DNA of 64,000 nt from Tethya wilhelma (lineage: Eukaryota; Porifera; Demospongiae; Tethyida; Tethyidae), in contig CAXIPT010000010.1 of the NCBI GenBank assembly GCA_964030475.1, forward strand, positions 1,389,824 to 1,453,823. Direction: 5' to 3'. This document shows, in pieces, positions 32,185-43,509 of this stretch. The notes under the pieces are model-generated. The model saw only the letters and a program-made list of their open reading frames with translations. It was not told where the DNA came from and did no database searches. How positions within the stretch are numbered: the stretch's first letter is position 1; each line of letters opens with the position of its first letter. The position numbers were made by a program, and so were the translations under genes.

Positions 32185-35079
32185 GGGGAGGGGGGAGGGG
32201 GGAAGGAGGAGTACAATAGCATGTACAGACATATTATAATACCGTATCGCAGGAAATATTGATGCTATTTCTGGCTATTCAGTATACAATGTAGACGAGC
32301 AATATTTCAAATATTGCACAGACCAACCTTCAGCTTTACTCTTAGGTGGTAGTTTTACACCAGTGACAAAGAGACTGTGTGTGTTCACTCTCTTCCCTTC
32401 ACGAGTGTAGTCACGGTAACACAAAACATCAACGACCTTCAGAGAATCACCCCTATAATTTATATGGACAGAAAATGCTCGTAAAACTTAGTGATGGCCA
32501 AACAAAATGGGAGATTCTTTGGAAAAATAAAATTTAATGTTTTTTTTTGTATCTATAGCAGGAATTATGTATATAATAGCTTGCATACTATACATATATA
32601 CACAGACAATTTTTGTAAACTATATATTTGATTTTCAACATACAACACACCTAACACGCTTTTTAGGTCCAAGATTTGAGCTATACTCTGTCTAAGATTC
32701 AACCTTTACTCCTACTAGGAGCCTACCACCAAGCTAAATGATTGCATTACATGCTTGTTACATAATTTACATGTAGAATAAAGCTCAGTATACACACTAG
32801 ATATTAGCATACATGTACATGATTCACCATTGTTGAGCTGCTAGTATCAGGAGGTTTCTGAGAGGCCATCCGGGGTTTGCATCTAGTGTTGAGGGGTCGT
32901 TGAAGCCCAGTACAACTTTAGAAGATTCGGTGATCTTTGTAGCGTCAAATTCTCGAAGATTTTGTAGCGAGATGGCATTTCCTTCGTCGAGCTTTACGAT
33001 AAAGTACCCCACTCCTGGGTTGTCACAGTGAAATGTGTCATAAGCTTTCTCAAAATTCGTAAACTGTAACAGTAAACAAAGGGTTAATGTATTATTTAGA
33101 AGTGAGAGAAAAGGGGGTTAATCAGTTAAAGTACCTGTTCTTGGTTCCAAACATTATCAACAGTCGATATTTTCTCAAATGTGATTGGTTCTGAGGGAAC
33201 CAAGGCGGGAAATGCAAACCAGTAGTAATAGTTGAACTTCTTCAAGTCCTGAGAGTTCATGAATACATATCATAGACTGTACATCGTGAATTACGTATGC
33301 ATGGTTCTTACAGCAAAAGTGAGTAGAAAGAATCGTGCTAAGAGAGATGGGTCTTCAAGAGCAGCACCACTGTTAATGTCCTCCCATATCTGAGAATGAA
33401 ATAAAGCAGTGAAAATTTTATGCTACTGAATGAAATTGCAATTTATGGTAAGGGGTCGTCAGTGTAGTTTATTTGCTTTGGTATTGGTCGTCAATATGAA
33501 TGCTAAGTAGTTCATAGTAATGCACATGTTAGTGCGGATCATGTAGGCTTGCACACACACATACACTTAAACACACAAACACACACACACACACACATCA
33601 GAACACACTATAGCATAGCAATCACTTCAGTCACTTAGTCACTTGTTTCAAAGCATTTTCTCCTCGATGCTAAACTCACTTTCTTTGCCACATCGTCCAC
33701 AAGTTTCTTCTTGTCCACACTCTTGAAGGAATCCACAGTGTTGGTGTTGAAGAAGGTGCCTGGAGCTGGAACAGCTTGAGGGGGATGAACTGGACCACTG
33801 GATGAAGATACAAAGAAAAGCGTTCCTTATAAACGATTAGCTTTCCTTTCCAGCCCTGCTTTCAATGCTTTGCTCATTGCTATAAGAAGGTTAAATACTA
33901 CAGTGTACATATAGTGACAGTGTAGTATAGACCTATACACACTCTAGATTATGAAGAGAAACAAGGTTGCTGTGAATCATTTGTGAAACCAAAACTAAAA
34001 CATAGCTACTATTTACTCCCAATAGATAAACCTTAATCAGGTTTTGTACAGCTACACTTAAATTACCTAATTCCGAGCGAAGCGAGGCTATGTTTGGATT
34101 CAATTGAGTTTTTTCGTGGACAACGTGGTAGTGGTGGTAGCAGACCAAGGTAAACTTCGTGATGTATCTTGGCTGTGCTTCAGCGTTTTCTCACAAAAGT
34201 AAGTAAGACCCTTTGCCTCAAAATGAACTACTCTCAGGCCAACTTGGGTGGTTAAACTGTAGCTTTAAATCAAGGGAAAAAAAGACCCTTTGACTTTTTG
34301 GGCCCAGTTAGATAGTAGGTTTTTACAGAGATGATCTTTGCCCTGGTGCCCAGACTTGCGACGATCTTTGCGGGGAACGTGACCTTTGAAGCATAGCGAG
34401 GATCGCACTTAGTGTACCTCTAGTAAACTAAATTACAGTACCTCTCAAAAGCGGTGTACTCCAGAGTCAGGTGGGTTGGAAGTCCAGGCATGACAGCTGA
34501 CAGTCAGAGCATCACCGCACAGAGCCATACAGTAATGGAATGAGAACAGAATACTTAACGTAGCAAATTTAATAATCGCATCATTAAATTTAAGTACATA
34601 GCAAATTAAATAAGCTGGCATGGACCCATTCATTATGAAAATTAATGACCCTGATGCTATTAGCTAACTTTACGTAACAACCTTATGCATAATTTAGCAG
34701 TGCTTTGACCACCTATGTGTAGAGGTTGCTAGCTAGTGCACCTTGCGGTACATCAGAATTTGAAAAACTAACTGCTGCACAAGTTCATGCAAGAAACAAA
34801 GGATGCTACAAGGAATTGTCCATAGCACGCCAATAATAGCTACTAAAAGAGAGGCTATATAGCTTAGTAACTCAATTACATGTACATGCAACTACATACA
34901 GAGCTGGGGGCGTTTAATTCGGTGTCTGACTCACAGTTGGTGTAGTAGCCATGTATCTGTCTGTGCTCTTCGCTCAGTTTGTACTCTTCCAACTTCTTGT
35001 GGCCCAGCTCGTGCCAAAACCCCGCTCCTAGTCTGCTCACGAAGGGAACAAACTGCAGTATCTCTCCTTCAGTGGCCAT
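18371..35079 (-). CDS. ATG7: ATG7, E1-like activating enzyme of autophagy (17 exons)
   Basis: ATG7 activates ATG8/LC3-type proteins and ATG12 by adenylation and thioester formation, then passes them to ATG3 and ATG10 in the cytosol. Exons: 34935-35079, 34442-34496, 33680-33797, 33312-33389, 33135-33248, 32828-33063, 32328-32452, 32002-32092, 22345-22576, 21864-21993, 21378-21573, 20675-20774, 20257-20372, 20019-20097, 19077-19157, 18813-18932, 18371-18403. Phases close throughout, giving 682 residues (human about 703). Landmarks: N-terminal [28 protein letters not shown], the nucleotide loop [10 protein letters not shown] (G356), [21 protein letters not shown], CxxC pairs CYFC and CTAC, and the catalytic cysteine in [11 protein letters not shown] (Cys551). 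It ends in the family-typical acidic tail WELSDDEFD. Intron 8 is 9.4 kb and contains three genes on the other strand. The exon 13 donor (gtcagt) is weak and inferred from phase. Confidence 0.95.
22807..22843. repeat. Perfect 13-bp-stem hairpin
   Basis: caaggagtgtggc (22807-22819) and its exact complement (22831-22843) flank an 11-base CG-rich loop (tcgcttcgctc). A related gagcgaagcgagg string occurs at about 34078 in ATG7 intron 2, so this may be part of a dispersed repeat. Confidence 0.6.
23829..25757 (+). pseudogene. Kelch protein paralogue with deleted kinase domain
   Basis: From about 23868 an open frame without ATG encodes the C-terminal end of a kinase lobe ([23 protein letters not shown]), then KETRQFMES, a low-similarity middle, a Gln/Glu-rich coiled coil and a Kelch propeller, ending at 25757. 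The whole kinase domain present in the two downstream paralogues is missing. The start region of those genes appears to survive at 23829 (gggtATGCCAG) but is cut off from the rest by a stop after a few codons. Translation could start at the ATG at 24000, leaving a 585-residue kinase-less Kelch protein. The long Kelch frame is intact, so it may still be expressed. Residues ~105-165 hold a block with [19 protein letters not shown] that the other two lack. Nested in ATG7 intron 8. Confidence 0.7.
26110..28473 (+). CDS. TKL-like kinase / coiled-coil / Kelch protein, copy B
   Basis: Single-exon 787-residue protein. Residues ~17-300 form a protein kinase: Gly loop [12 protein letters not shown] (24-34), ATP lysine in AAKII (K44), catalytic loop HRDLSSNN (150-157, Asp152), DFG at 170-172, and an activation segment ending [18 protein letters not shown] is typical of tyrosine-kinase-like (RIPK/LRRK-type) enzymes, so Ser/Thr specificity is more likely than Tyr. 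Residues ~330-450 are Gln/Glu/Lys heptad-rich coiled coil, probably for self-association. From ~500 on come Kelch repeats ([29 protein letters not shown]), a beta-propeller for partner binding. All catalytic residues are present, so it is probably active. No signal peptide or membrane span, so cytosolic. It lies in tandem with two relatives inside ATG7 intron 8. Confidence 0.9.
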   Translation: MLAHKSTPTIKFQSFQLLKDQNLGIGSYGSVCKALCDDLICAAKIIHPTLIDPNAQQQIDKRNEHRLPISRFMQECEFMSAIKHPNIVQFLGTHQDPQTGLPVLLMELMDDSLTHFLNNSKDAVPYHIQVNFCHDITLAISYLHTNAITHRDLSSNNVLLHGNVQAKVTDFGMAKLGDINPQATRVSYTMCPGTDVYMPPEAVKDPPVYTTKIDCFAIGTLIIQILTRYFPDPGDRLKVVQTTDPRFPTVKVPVSEIERRQNHISLVDPNHCLLPIALDCLKDKDVERPTAQELCRRVAALKETQQFMESVRRCQEKGLQQGYRGKTNFEELRKIRQKLQEKDVFIQQKDAEIFQMRQTHAQQIQGLQKIISSQNSRLQEKDDMIQQIVDTLQQKDQQIKEKEERLQHLTEKLQSNEQVMAQFQTQNQELEQQLRRKLPSMEAPTKPQLRLRVNSPAPTHHSDVNVSAHATLTYRRTNSFPLRWREVTQAEAPCKMIRGHNAIVHDEMVYLRPSGSQAIYVYNSEEETWTKAPEHGIKNFALAVVNTLLTTIGGEDRHGKKISKLYSLPKEGRNISKRMWRELFHPMPTKRSQSATACIEKALIVAGGIDQSGKRLRTVEILFTDTQEWSSANADLPEKLSEASLTICRDQIYIAGAWSGLITKVYACTLIDLLQSCRSKSKLSRLLSHDNSGWSQIADLPVGHSTCVSLRGRLLAIGGYDSKETPTSDVYLYNPTSNTWEIISKMNVSRWLSFAAVLPTNELMVVGGRTGIGELSHTSSVEIATVL
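28474..29260. other. Intergenic gap between Kelch-kinase copies B and C
   Basis: AT-rich, with one MITE (28628-28840, listed separately). The remainder has no recognised gene. It should hold the promoter of copy C, but I see no distinctive motif. Confidence 0.5.
28628..28840 (-). mobile_element. MITE with CAGTAGAACCTCC ends, copy 3
   Basis: It starts TACAGTAGAACCTCC and ends GGAGGTTTCACTGTA, flanked by TA. The interior is closely similar to the element at 14801-15012 in inverted orientation (accctccgagataggg, aaacctctcaacaaagg). It sits inside ATG7 intron 8 between two Kelch-kinase genes. Confidence 0.75.
29261..31630 (+). CDS. TKL-like kinase / coiled-coil / Kelch protein, copy C
   Basis: Single-exon 789-residue paralogue of the gene at 26110. 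The kinase domain keeps [12 protein letters not shown], the lysine in [16 protein letters not shown] and [11 protein letters not shown] Gln/Glu-rich coiled coil (about 325-445) and a Kelch propeller from ~500 follow ([30 protein letters not shown]). The last ~490 bp of the coding sequence are almost identical to copy B, while kinase and coiled-coil codons have many more differences, which suggests gene conversion in the Kelch part. A likely poly(A) signal AATAAA lies at 31752-31757. The partner or ligand read by the propeller is unknown. Confidence 0.9.
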   Translation: MALKDTPTINFQSIKLLKDQNLGIGSYGSVCKALCDDLLCAAKVIHPTLVNSNAQQQIDFEGKPNRLPINCFMKECEFMSAIRHPNIVQFLGTHQDPHTGLPVLLMELMDDNLTHFLENLQNQVPYHIQINFCHEISVAISYLHYNGITHRDLSSNNVLLCGNVKIKVSDFGTAKFCGINPRATRASLTMCPGTDVYMPPEAVKDKPVYTNKIDCFSIGALIVQILTRCFPDPGDRQKAIQIDHPQFPGGTVYVPVPEIERRHNHISLVDPNHPLLPIALDCLKDSDVERPSAQELCHRVAALKETPQYTESVRRAQERLQQGYRSIANLEELQTIRQKLQEKDAFVQQKDVQILQMRQAHVQQVTGLQEIIRSQNDCLREKEDTIQQLKDMLQQKDQLIKQKEEHLQHLTEQLQSNEQVTAQFQTRNQELEQQLRRKQSSIEVLPKSQASLELITPPQTYHSGISTSAGTATSVTRAKTETFGFTMRWREVGGAPCKMNRGHDAIVHDEMVYLKASGNQTIIYAYSSTDKMWNKLPEHSTKHFSIAVVNNLLTTIGGEDRHGKKINKLLSLTKEGRTKRTWREVFQSMPTKRSLSAAVCTGQALIVAGGIDQSGKTLRKVEIMFTDTQEWSSANADLPEKLSEASLTICRDQIYITGAWSGLITKVYACTLIDLLQSCRSKSKLSRLLSHDKSGWTQIADLPVGYSTCVSLRGRLLAIGGYDSKDTPTSDVYLYNPTSNTWEVISKMNVSRWLSIAAVLPTNELMVVGGRTGIGELSHTSSVEIATFL
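32138..32202. repeat. (GT)n microsatellite followed by a G-rich tract
   Basis: In ATG7 intron 7. The G-rich run gggggaggggggaggggggaa follows the GT repeat directly; four G runs this close could form a quadruplex on the plus strand. No coding signal. Confidence 0.7.
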
Positions 35080-35292
35080 CTTTATGTGGCTTCTTATGAC
35101 AAGTTAGTATACTCCCGTATCATGTTCCGCGATCTTCAGCGCTAAAAATGACGTCATCCACTTTATAGTACGTACATGCGCACCAAAAATTTCAAGTAAA
35201 CTATTTTGGGTTTTATTTACAAGAACTGTTTGACAGTGCTGAAAGAAAACGTCCTAGCCAGGTTATAGCGACTCTCTTCTACGTATGCCAGT
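35080..35292. promoter_or_regulatory. Bidirectional promoter between ATG7 and the VGLL4-like gene
   Basis: Only 213 bp separate the ATG of ATG7 (minus, 35079) and the ATG of the VGLL4-like gene (plus, 35293). The interval contains a perfect palindromic CRE, TGACGTCA, at 35149-35156, the CpG-bearing string ttccgcgatcttcagcgc, and atgcgcacc at about 35174. Head-to-head spacing this tight implies a shared promoter. CREB/ATF control is inferred from the motif. Confidence 0.65.
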
Positions 35293-35878
35293 ATGGAAGA
35301 GAAGGGACCTTCAGCTGCGAGCGTTGGTAGGAGTGGGAGCTTTCGAAAGCGACCTTTGGAGCAGTCAAACAGTGACTGTGGTGACCAGCTGCCTACCACG
35401 AAACACGAGAGGTAAGTTTTTTGTTTTTGTTGTTTGCCAAGTTATTAAGTTTTGTGTCGTTTGACATTTTTAATGAATTTGTATCGAGTAGATATTAACC
35501 CCGGTGTGTGTGTGGTTCTTCAATGCTTTTAATAGTGTTTGTTGTGTGTGTGTGTGTATGTGTGTGTGTGTGTATGTGTGTATGTGTGTGTGTGTGTACT
35601 AAAGCTAGTTATAAATTTGTAGTTATTGAATTCATATGCAAATGCTAGGCAGTTCTGTCAATGGCTCCATATGTCCAGTACTTGTACTGTGTTGGAAGCA
35701 CAATAGGCTTGAAACAAATTGTATTGAACTAGCTTGAGTTGTTGAGTGTGTGTCTGTGTGTGTTCTGAAGATGTATCAGATTTCCATCTCCAATCTTTAC
35801 CAGCTCAGCACCTTTTTTATATGTGCCAGCTACACATGTACACAGCCAACACGCTTGCTTGAATCCAGCATGTGTGTN

Positions 35879-35955
<77 letters not shown>

Positions 35956-38900
35956 GCCCACACACATTACTTTGCATACTAGTGACCTTATAACTTGATT
36001 TGTACATCTTAACTTCAAAAACCAGGTGATGCTAGCCCTGTTTCTTAATGACATTAATAAGCACTTGTTTGCACAGCCTGATTTGTTCTCCTTATCATTG
36101 TTGTCTATCAGTAATTGCTTAGTGTATTTTTTAATGACGTTCTATTGCATTACTTATTGCCAATGAAGTGCTACACACTACTTATAATTGGTTATTAATC
36201 GTATTCATTTGCGTGGCCCTTTTTTCTATGTATTGTCTAAAACGGCTCAATTAGTGAAACTTAATTGCATTCGTCACTCAAATTCCAACCCCTCCCAATG
36301 CATTCCATGCCTCATTATCACATTCCTGTCTCTCTGACGTTATTTTAGCTGGCTGGCTCTGAAGGAGGTGGGAGAAAGAATTTAGTAGCATTCCTGCAAA
36401 GTTCAAAACCATTTGAATAATGTAGTAAAACTTTTTTCTTGTTTTTCTTCATTTTCTTTCTTTTTTTTTTCTTGTCTAAGTGTTTTTGCATCTCTTTGTT
36501 TTGATTTTGGATATGTTCAAAACAGTTAACAACTACTGTAGCTTCTAAACATCCCAGTGCCTTCCAAGAGATGCATATATAGTCATTCAGATTTAGTCTT
36601 TTTGTACTTCAGCAACATACAGAAGTCATTCCTATTCTGGTGCATGCCTTTATGGCTTCAATGACTAAAATAATACAAGAGAAAATTTTCTCACAGAATG
36701 TCTTTAGATGCGTTTGTAAGCTGTTTTGCACACCTTGATGGGCAACACGTTATGTGACGATCAATGGAATACTGCACATAGTTTCCAAGGTGCTGGCATG
36801 CATGTGAAAAGTAACCAAAGTAGACCTGACTCAAGCATCGTTGCTCTTTCGTTCGTCTTTCTCATCTTCGGTGTTTGCTTTTAACCTCATCTCTTTCCTC
36901 TTCTGAATCACTTTAGGTTCGCTTTTCAAAGTTACATCTCCGATTTGAAGTTTGATGTGAAACCTTAAATTTTCACTGCTTATCTGTTTACATGCATTTG
37001 TTTGGGTTTTATATTGGTGGTGACAACAGGTGTACAGTCTCCCACACACCCTAACCCTCCACCCACCCCTCCTCCCTCACTCTCATCCTTACCATATATG
37101 GGCATTTGTCGACATCCTCATTTAGAGGTGTTGGGTATGTATATATGTGAAACCAACCAGTGGAAACTGAACACCCATGTCTTTTGAATCCCTCTTTAAA
37201 AAATGCCCACTTGTTTGCCAAAAATGGAAGAAACTATTGGTTCTTCTTGACCAAAGTTGGGGTATTGATATTATCTCACTTCTGTTTTCCTTCATGTACA
37301 TACATGTAGTACTGGTGGATGGATGTAAAGCCATGCATGCAGGATTTTAATGATTTCTAAACTTTTAGTTCCTTTCTGATGTGACGAATCCTAGAAATTG
37401 CAGTACCATTACTTTCCTGTGGGTTGTAGGTCAGTGTCACCATCATAACAGACTACGACTGTTTGAAGCACAGATATCTAGTTGAGCTTATTTTATTGTT
37501 CTATACGTACACGCTTGCGTTAGGTGCTTTGGTTATAAAACAAATGTAGCTATTATTGAGCTACAGCAACTAGTGTTTAAGTTTTTGTCGGTGTGTGTTT
37601 CTAACTCTCACCATTATTAGAACTGGTGGAATATTGCATGTGTAGCTGCTGAGGTAGTGGTGCCTGCCTGTGTTGCTCAAGCTCGCACAGTCAACACACT
37701 GTGTTGCTCTAGTTTTTACAGTTTGACTGCTATCAACACAAAGGTTCTTGTGCTCTTTAGACTTAGCTGCTCTAGTACAATATTCCACCGCTATCTTCAC
37801 ATACCAGTAAGTGAACTTCCAACCATCCTTGGCAGGATAAAGAACGATCTCTGCTCGCTTATTTGGCAGTAAGAGGAAGTACTGAAGGACCTTTGTTTAT
37901 ATGTATGTACACTGTAGCTTCAAACGCGCTCTATTCAAGTATTGTGGCTAAATTATGCACTTCAGTCCAGCCATGTTGGTGATCAAAATAATTGCATTCA
38001 TATTGTTTTTGTTAATATAAAACATACTCCTTAGAAAGATAATTCATACAACATTCTTACATAAATTGATGTACAGTGCATGTATATACGCATCATCCAA
38101 ACATCGAGGACAATGAATTGTAGCGAATCTTTTGTCCCTTTATTGTACAGAACTCGTTAATGACATTCCTTGCATTTTTTAAATTCCTCGACAGTTTACT
38201 GATAATGATCAGCATGCATCTGCCCTCTCCACTGTACATCTGTGTTGTTTTTGACCTTTTGACCCCCATTGGCACCTCATGCATATGCATGCTATCAAAA
38301 TATGTGTGGAATTTGAAGAATGTCAATCAAACGTGGATAATGACGTTGCAACTGCAGATAAAATCATTTTCAGTAAGATGCGATAAACTTTACTCATGCA
38401 GAACCGAACACAACACACAGTTGCATGGTTTTAGGTTTGTTTGTGCCATCATTTCAAACAGTAGTTTATTAGATGGTGTGTGAAATGACATCTAGTTTAT
38501 TTATGTAGCCCATGTGCCTATCCCTGTTGACAACATACTGATTTAACTTAGCCCTCTGTTGGACTAGAGTTGTACATCTAGCTAGCAAGCACATCAAGCC
38601 TGTTAGGATTTGTCTAGAAACCTCAAATTGCACACGTCTCAACATGGGCACGCACACGCACACTCTGATGCTGCACATTTTGTCTAGAAACCTCAAATTG
38701 AACTTCTCACCATGTGCACGCACACACATGCTCTGATGCTGCACATTCCCATGTTGTGAGTGTGAATATCCCTCTGCCTGTACGTGTGGAGTGGTCTTAA
38801 TATTTTTCCTTATGAATAATTGTGGCTTTTTTTTCTCTCTGTGTGTGATTTTGGTTTTCATTTTTGTGTTGATGACTAGCAACTGTTGCTGTATATGTAT

Positions 38901-38959
38901 ACATGTAATGGGTCACTTTTTGTATATTTCAAGAAATTGTGGCTATTCTCTCTCTCTCN

Positions 38960-38999
<40 letters not shown>

Positions 39000-39283
39000 T
39001 CGTTTTCGTGTTGATGACTAGCAACTGCTGCTGTTGTTGGTAATAAAGTATGTGCAATGGGTCACTTTTTCTTATGAACATTTCAAGAATTGTGGCTATT
39101 TTTTCTCTCTCTGTTTTTCATTTTCATTTTTGTTATTGGTGACTGGAACTATTGCTGTTGTTGATGATAAGGCACATTGTCTTGCGGTCTCTCGTGAATT
39201 TGTGAGAATGTGGTTTTTCTTTTCTCTGTTTTTCATTTTCGTGTTGATGACTTGGAACTGGAGCTGATGTTGTTGATGATAAG

Positions 39284-39319
<36 letters not shown>

Positions 39320-39419
39320 TGCTCTATCCTCCAGAACCAACTGAAAACACTCTATTGTTGTGGGGTGTGAAGTTTCTAAAACACTGATGGCTTATCAGTT
39401 TTCCCAAAATAATCAATAC

Positions 39420-39452
<33 letters not shown>

Positions 39453-39918
39453 TATAATGCCAAAAGTAAAATTATCTGATAGATGTATAGACATTGCATT
39501 TATGAAATATTCTATAGAAATCTTGGAAATTTTGCTTAGCAGGGTTTTTTTGTTATTTTGTTGATAGCTGTAATTTTGCAAACCTAAAGCTTATCTGCTT
39601 ATCTGTGGTTTGTACAGACCTTTTCATGATGGACTTAGTTTTGTCTGGAAACATGTTAATAACTGCATTAATATTTCCAAGGAATTGGATTTTTAAAGTG
39701 GATTGCAGTCTTTGTGTGTGAGCGTTGCAATTAGCAAGGAGATGTACACTCTGTGACCCTGTGTTCATGCTGATTTGCTGATTCAGCATACAGGTGCTCT
39801 TATTATTGTACTTGATCAAATCCAATTGTAGTGCAGGCACTTTAGTGGTCCAGTAATGATATTGAGTGTCCATAGACTTTGCAGTTGAGCAAAAAGTGCA
39901 CTCATATTCCTGTCTCGC

Positions 39919-39983
<65 letters not shown>

Positions 39984-41986
39984 CATTGCCTAGCAACCGA
40001 AGTTTTTATAAGCTAATTGCTGATTACTGGCTGGGTGGAGGTGAGTGTGCATCAAGTGCCCCCCCCCCTCCCCCTACTTAAGGGTCATGCAACTATAATT
40101 TGTGTGTGTGTGTCTGCGATGTAATGCTCCTTCATACAGGATATAAAGAAGCTACACACTATATCCTCATCCTTCATCCCAGTCCATTTCCCACACAAGT
40201 GTACGTAGTATTACATGTACTTTCTCAAGTTACAAAGTACACGCTCACATACACTATAATCTCTGCTTCAATGCCCACAAGTTCTAGTAGCTAAGTAGTA
40301 AGAGCATCCGACTAAAAGACCTGTAGGGTTCGAATTCAGTTAGATCTCAAGATTTCTCTTCCCATTGAATTTTCATTAGATTTGTGTTTAAAACGGCCTG
40401 CAATAGAACAAGCTAGCTACATTGTGGAGCATGTGAAGGTAGTTTTGTAAGGGTATATTGCCTTGAAATTCATGCCTTTCCCTGCTTCCCTTGTAACTAT
40501 GGCTTTATGAGGTGCTATAAGAATGTATATAATAAGCTGTGTTGTAGTGTATACATGTGCTAGACAGATTTTCTAGCTCATGGTTGCTCATAAATTATTC
40601 GTAATCACACTGTAACCCCTGACCTTAAGATTTGCAAGGTGCAATGGTACAGTATGCACACATTTTATAGCTGTTGTGTTCCCACAATCAACTCTTGAGG
40701 TGTTGTAGTGTGTGCTAACAGTGGATGGGGGAAGTGTAGGAAGCTAGGTCAGCGATTGGCCATAACTGAAGCTCGATATCCTCCACATTTCCATGGCAAT
40801 AGCACCTTGTATTTACAGTACATAATACATGCACTTACAGTGTTGTGTGATGCAATGTATCATAATTTTGTAGTCATTACAATTCAACTCTTGACAAGTT
40901 TAGTTCATTTCGTGACACAAAGTGTATACCTATGCTTAGAGAAAAAGTCGAAGAATATTGGCTATCAATTGCTTACTAGCTGATATTGCATAAATATACT
41001 GTTGCTGCATCTAATTTCAAACTACTAAGCAGCTTTGTAAGACCAGTGTGTTTGAATGTTAGCTACTTTGATACATGTACATTGCATGTTTNGTTTAGCT
41101 ATATCTCAGCCTAGGAAAGCCATAAGAAGCTTGGACTGTTGGAGCTGTTACAATCAGCACGAAATAAGCTTTCATGTAATATGGTTTACTTTGGATATTT
41201 TTACTTTTTATCTAAAATTCGCGCTAGAGCAAAGGCTATATATAATCCATAGATTTGAGCCAACTTTTGAATCTCTGCATAAAGCATATGATTTGAAAGA
41301 TCTCTTCATGCTGATCGCAATGGTACCAATCCCAGTTCCGTGTGACTTTCCTAAACTGACTTATAGCCTGAAATGTATCAATCTTGGATGCTTTTAAGCA
41401 GCTTAATTTTTCAATTGGTATGTAAAAGATTAGACACCATGTGAAGCTGATTGCACAGTTGCAACCAGCGATATATTTGTTTGCTTTAAAAAGTATATAG
41501 TCTTAACTGAAGAAAAGTTGACGTAAATTGTAATCATCTTGGCTTATAATATTTATTGCCTTTTAACAAATTTTCTAGCGAAATTTCATCCCTGTGTTGT
41601 GTTTGTCTGTGGGGGGTTGTTGTTGCTGTGATTTGGTTAGCTAGTGACGATCGGTCAATTAACCCGAGGCTTTGTGGGCGGCCAGATATGGATATTGAGG
41701 AATGTGTGGAATTCGAGGAATGTAATCTAATAATTGTAGTTCTTACATTCTTTATCCACCCTGCCCAGCCCTTGGTTAGTGTTAGGAGCATGTGTGTGTG
41801 TGTGTTCGTGACCTTTTGTGATTTTGTACGTCATTATGTAGATGGAAAATTATGCATGATAGATATGTGTTCAATATGTCGAGGAGATATTTGCCACCAA
41901 TCATTTAACAGGCAAACCATGTTCTGTTTTTATAACCAATAAGTGATCAATGCATGTAGGTATAATTCTCTGGCCATCACACACAT

Positions 41987-42023
<37 letters not shown>

Positions 42024-42405
42024 CAGAGCACCCAGTGAAACTGAAATGGAATACTCTTCATTTCAACCTCCATCAGGATCAAATGCTGTCCTAGGTAAGC
42101 CATCTCCTATACACACTCACACACTACACACACACACATTCACACTCGCGCACTCACACACTCACACACTCACACACACACGCACACACACACACACACA
42201 CACACACGGTGCAGATGAGATTGAAGAACATTTCCAAAGAAGCTTGGCCAACGTAAGACAAAAACAAGACCCTCAGCCACTGGCCCCCCAGACCCCCTCC
42301 TCATCTTCCTCTCGACCCCTCGTCATATTGCACCCCCCGCATCCTAGTGAAGAACAAGTAATGACGTACAACTAAATTCATATATACTCTCTATCCTCTT
42401 TCAAA

Positions 42406-42438
<33 letters not shown>

Positions 42439-43406
42439 ATGAATTTATTTTTTTTTTCTGAAATCAAAGATTTAGTTCCCATACTTTGCACTCTTGCATG
42501 TGTTTGCCGACCCTTTACCACAGAGTGCCACATTGTTGACTACTGGGCAGCATGTTGGTGCATGTGACCAATTCCCTAGCTAAGCATTGCAGTCACATGA
42601 CTGGAATGTAGTGGTCATGCACATGACATATCGGCTGATTCAGCAAAAGTGCACTTGTGTCAGAATACTTTAGCTCATTGTGACCTTTTCTGTGATAGTG
42701 TTGTTGGTGATCTTTACCACATATTTTATGATCGATTTTTGCAGAATCATAGCTTACAGTCGTCTCAAGCACAAACCACGCCCACTCCCTCCACCCCCTC
42801 AACTCAGAAGCCCCCTCATTTCAGATCAATTCTTCCCAAGACGTCAGACACACCTCACAATATCATTGTCACGGAGAATGCATCTTCATCTGCTGCTGTT
42901 CTAAATAAAGCACACCAAAATCAGTTGGTCAGTAATTTTCTTAATATAACGTGGATTGGGAAATTTTCGTGTTAAAAATATTTCGTAAATAAAATTTTCC
43001 GATATTTGATTAGCTACCAGCTATAGCCATGTTACCAGCTATAGCCATGCTACCAGCTATAGCCATGCTACCAGCTATAGCCATGTTACCAGCTATAGCC
43101 ATGCTACCAGCTATAGCCATGTTACCAGCTATAGCCATGCTACCAGCTATAGCCATGCTACCAGCTATACAAGCTATAGCCATGCTACCAGCTATACCAG
43201 CTATAGCCATGCTAACAGCTATACCAGCTATAGCCATGCTACCAGCTATAGCCATGCTTTTAAGTTGATCATAATGGTACCAATCCCAACTTCGTACAAC
43301 CTGAGTTAAAGCCCAAAATATATTTGTTTTGAGCTTCTCTCACATAGTGTACAGTTGGTAAAAGGTCATCAATTAGCTCACATCAGGCTCTAATTATATA
43401 CTCTTA

Positions 43407-43474
<68 letters not shown>

Positions 43475-43475
43475 N

Positions 43476-43509
<34 letters not shown>

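Larger units (their letters stand above)
35412..42026. other. 6.6-kb intron 1 of the VGLL4-like gene
   Basis: Largely non-coding. It holds (GT)n at about 35543-35598, (CT)n at 35879-35953 beside the N at 35878, a two-copy ~70-bp direct repeat at about 38617-38750 (gtctagaaacctcaaattg), a degenerate tandem repeat at 38800-39285, further (GT)n/(CA)n tracts at about 39285-39320, 39420-39450 and 39921-39979, and Ns at 38959 and 41092. A string near 41310 (aatggtaccaatccca) recurs at about 43273, so a dispersed repeat is present in both introns. Confidence 0.65.

Noticed and set aside
43010..43268. Repetitive peptides MLPAIA/MAIAGS as an antifreeze-like or structural protein
   Set aside because: The frame is open on both strands only because the unit is 18 bp; it lies in an intron with no start or splice logic of its own.
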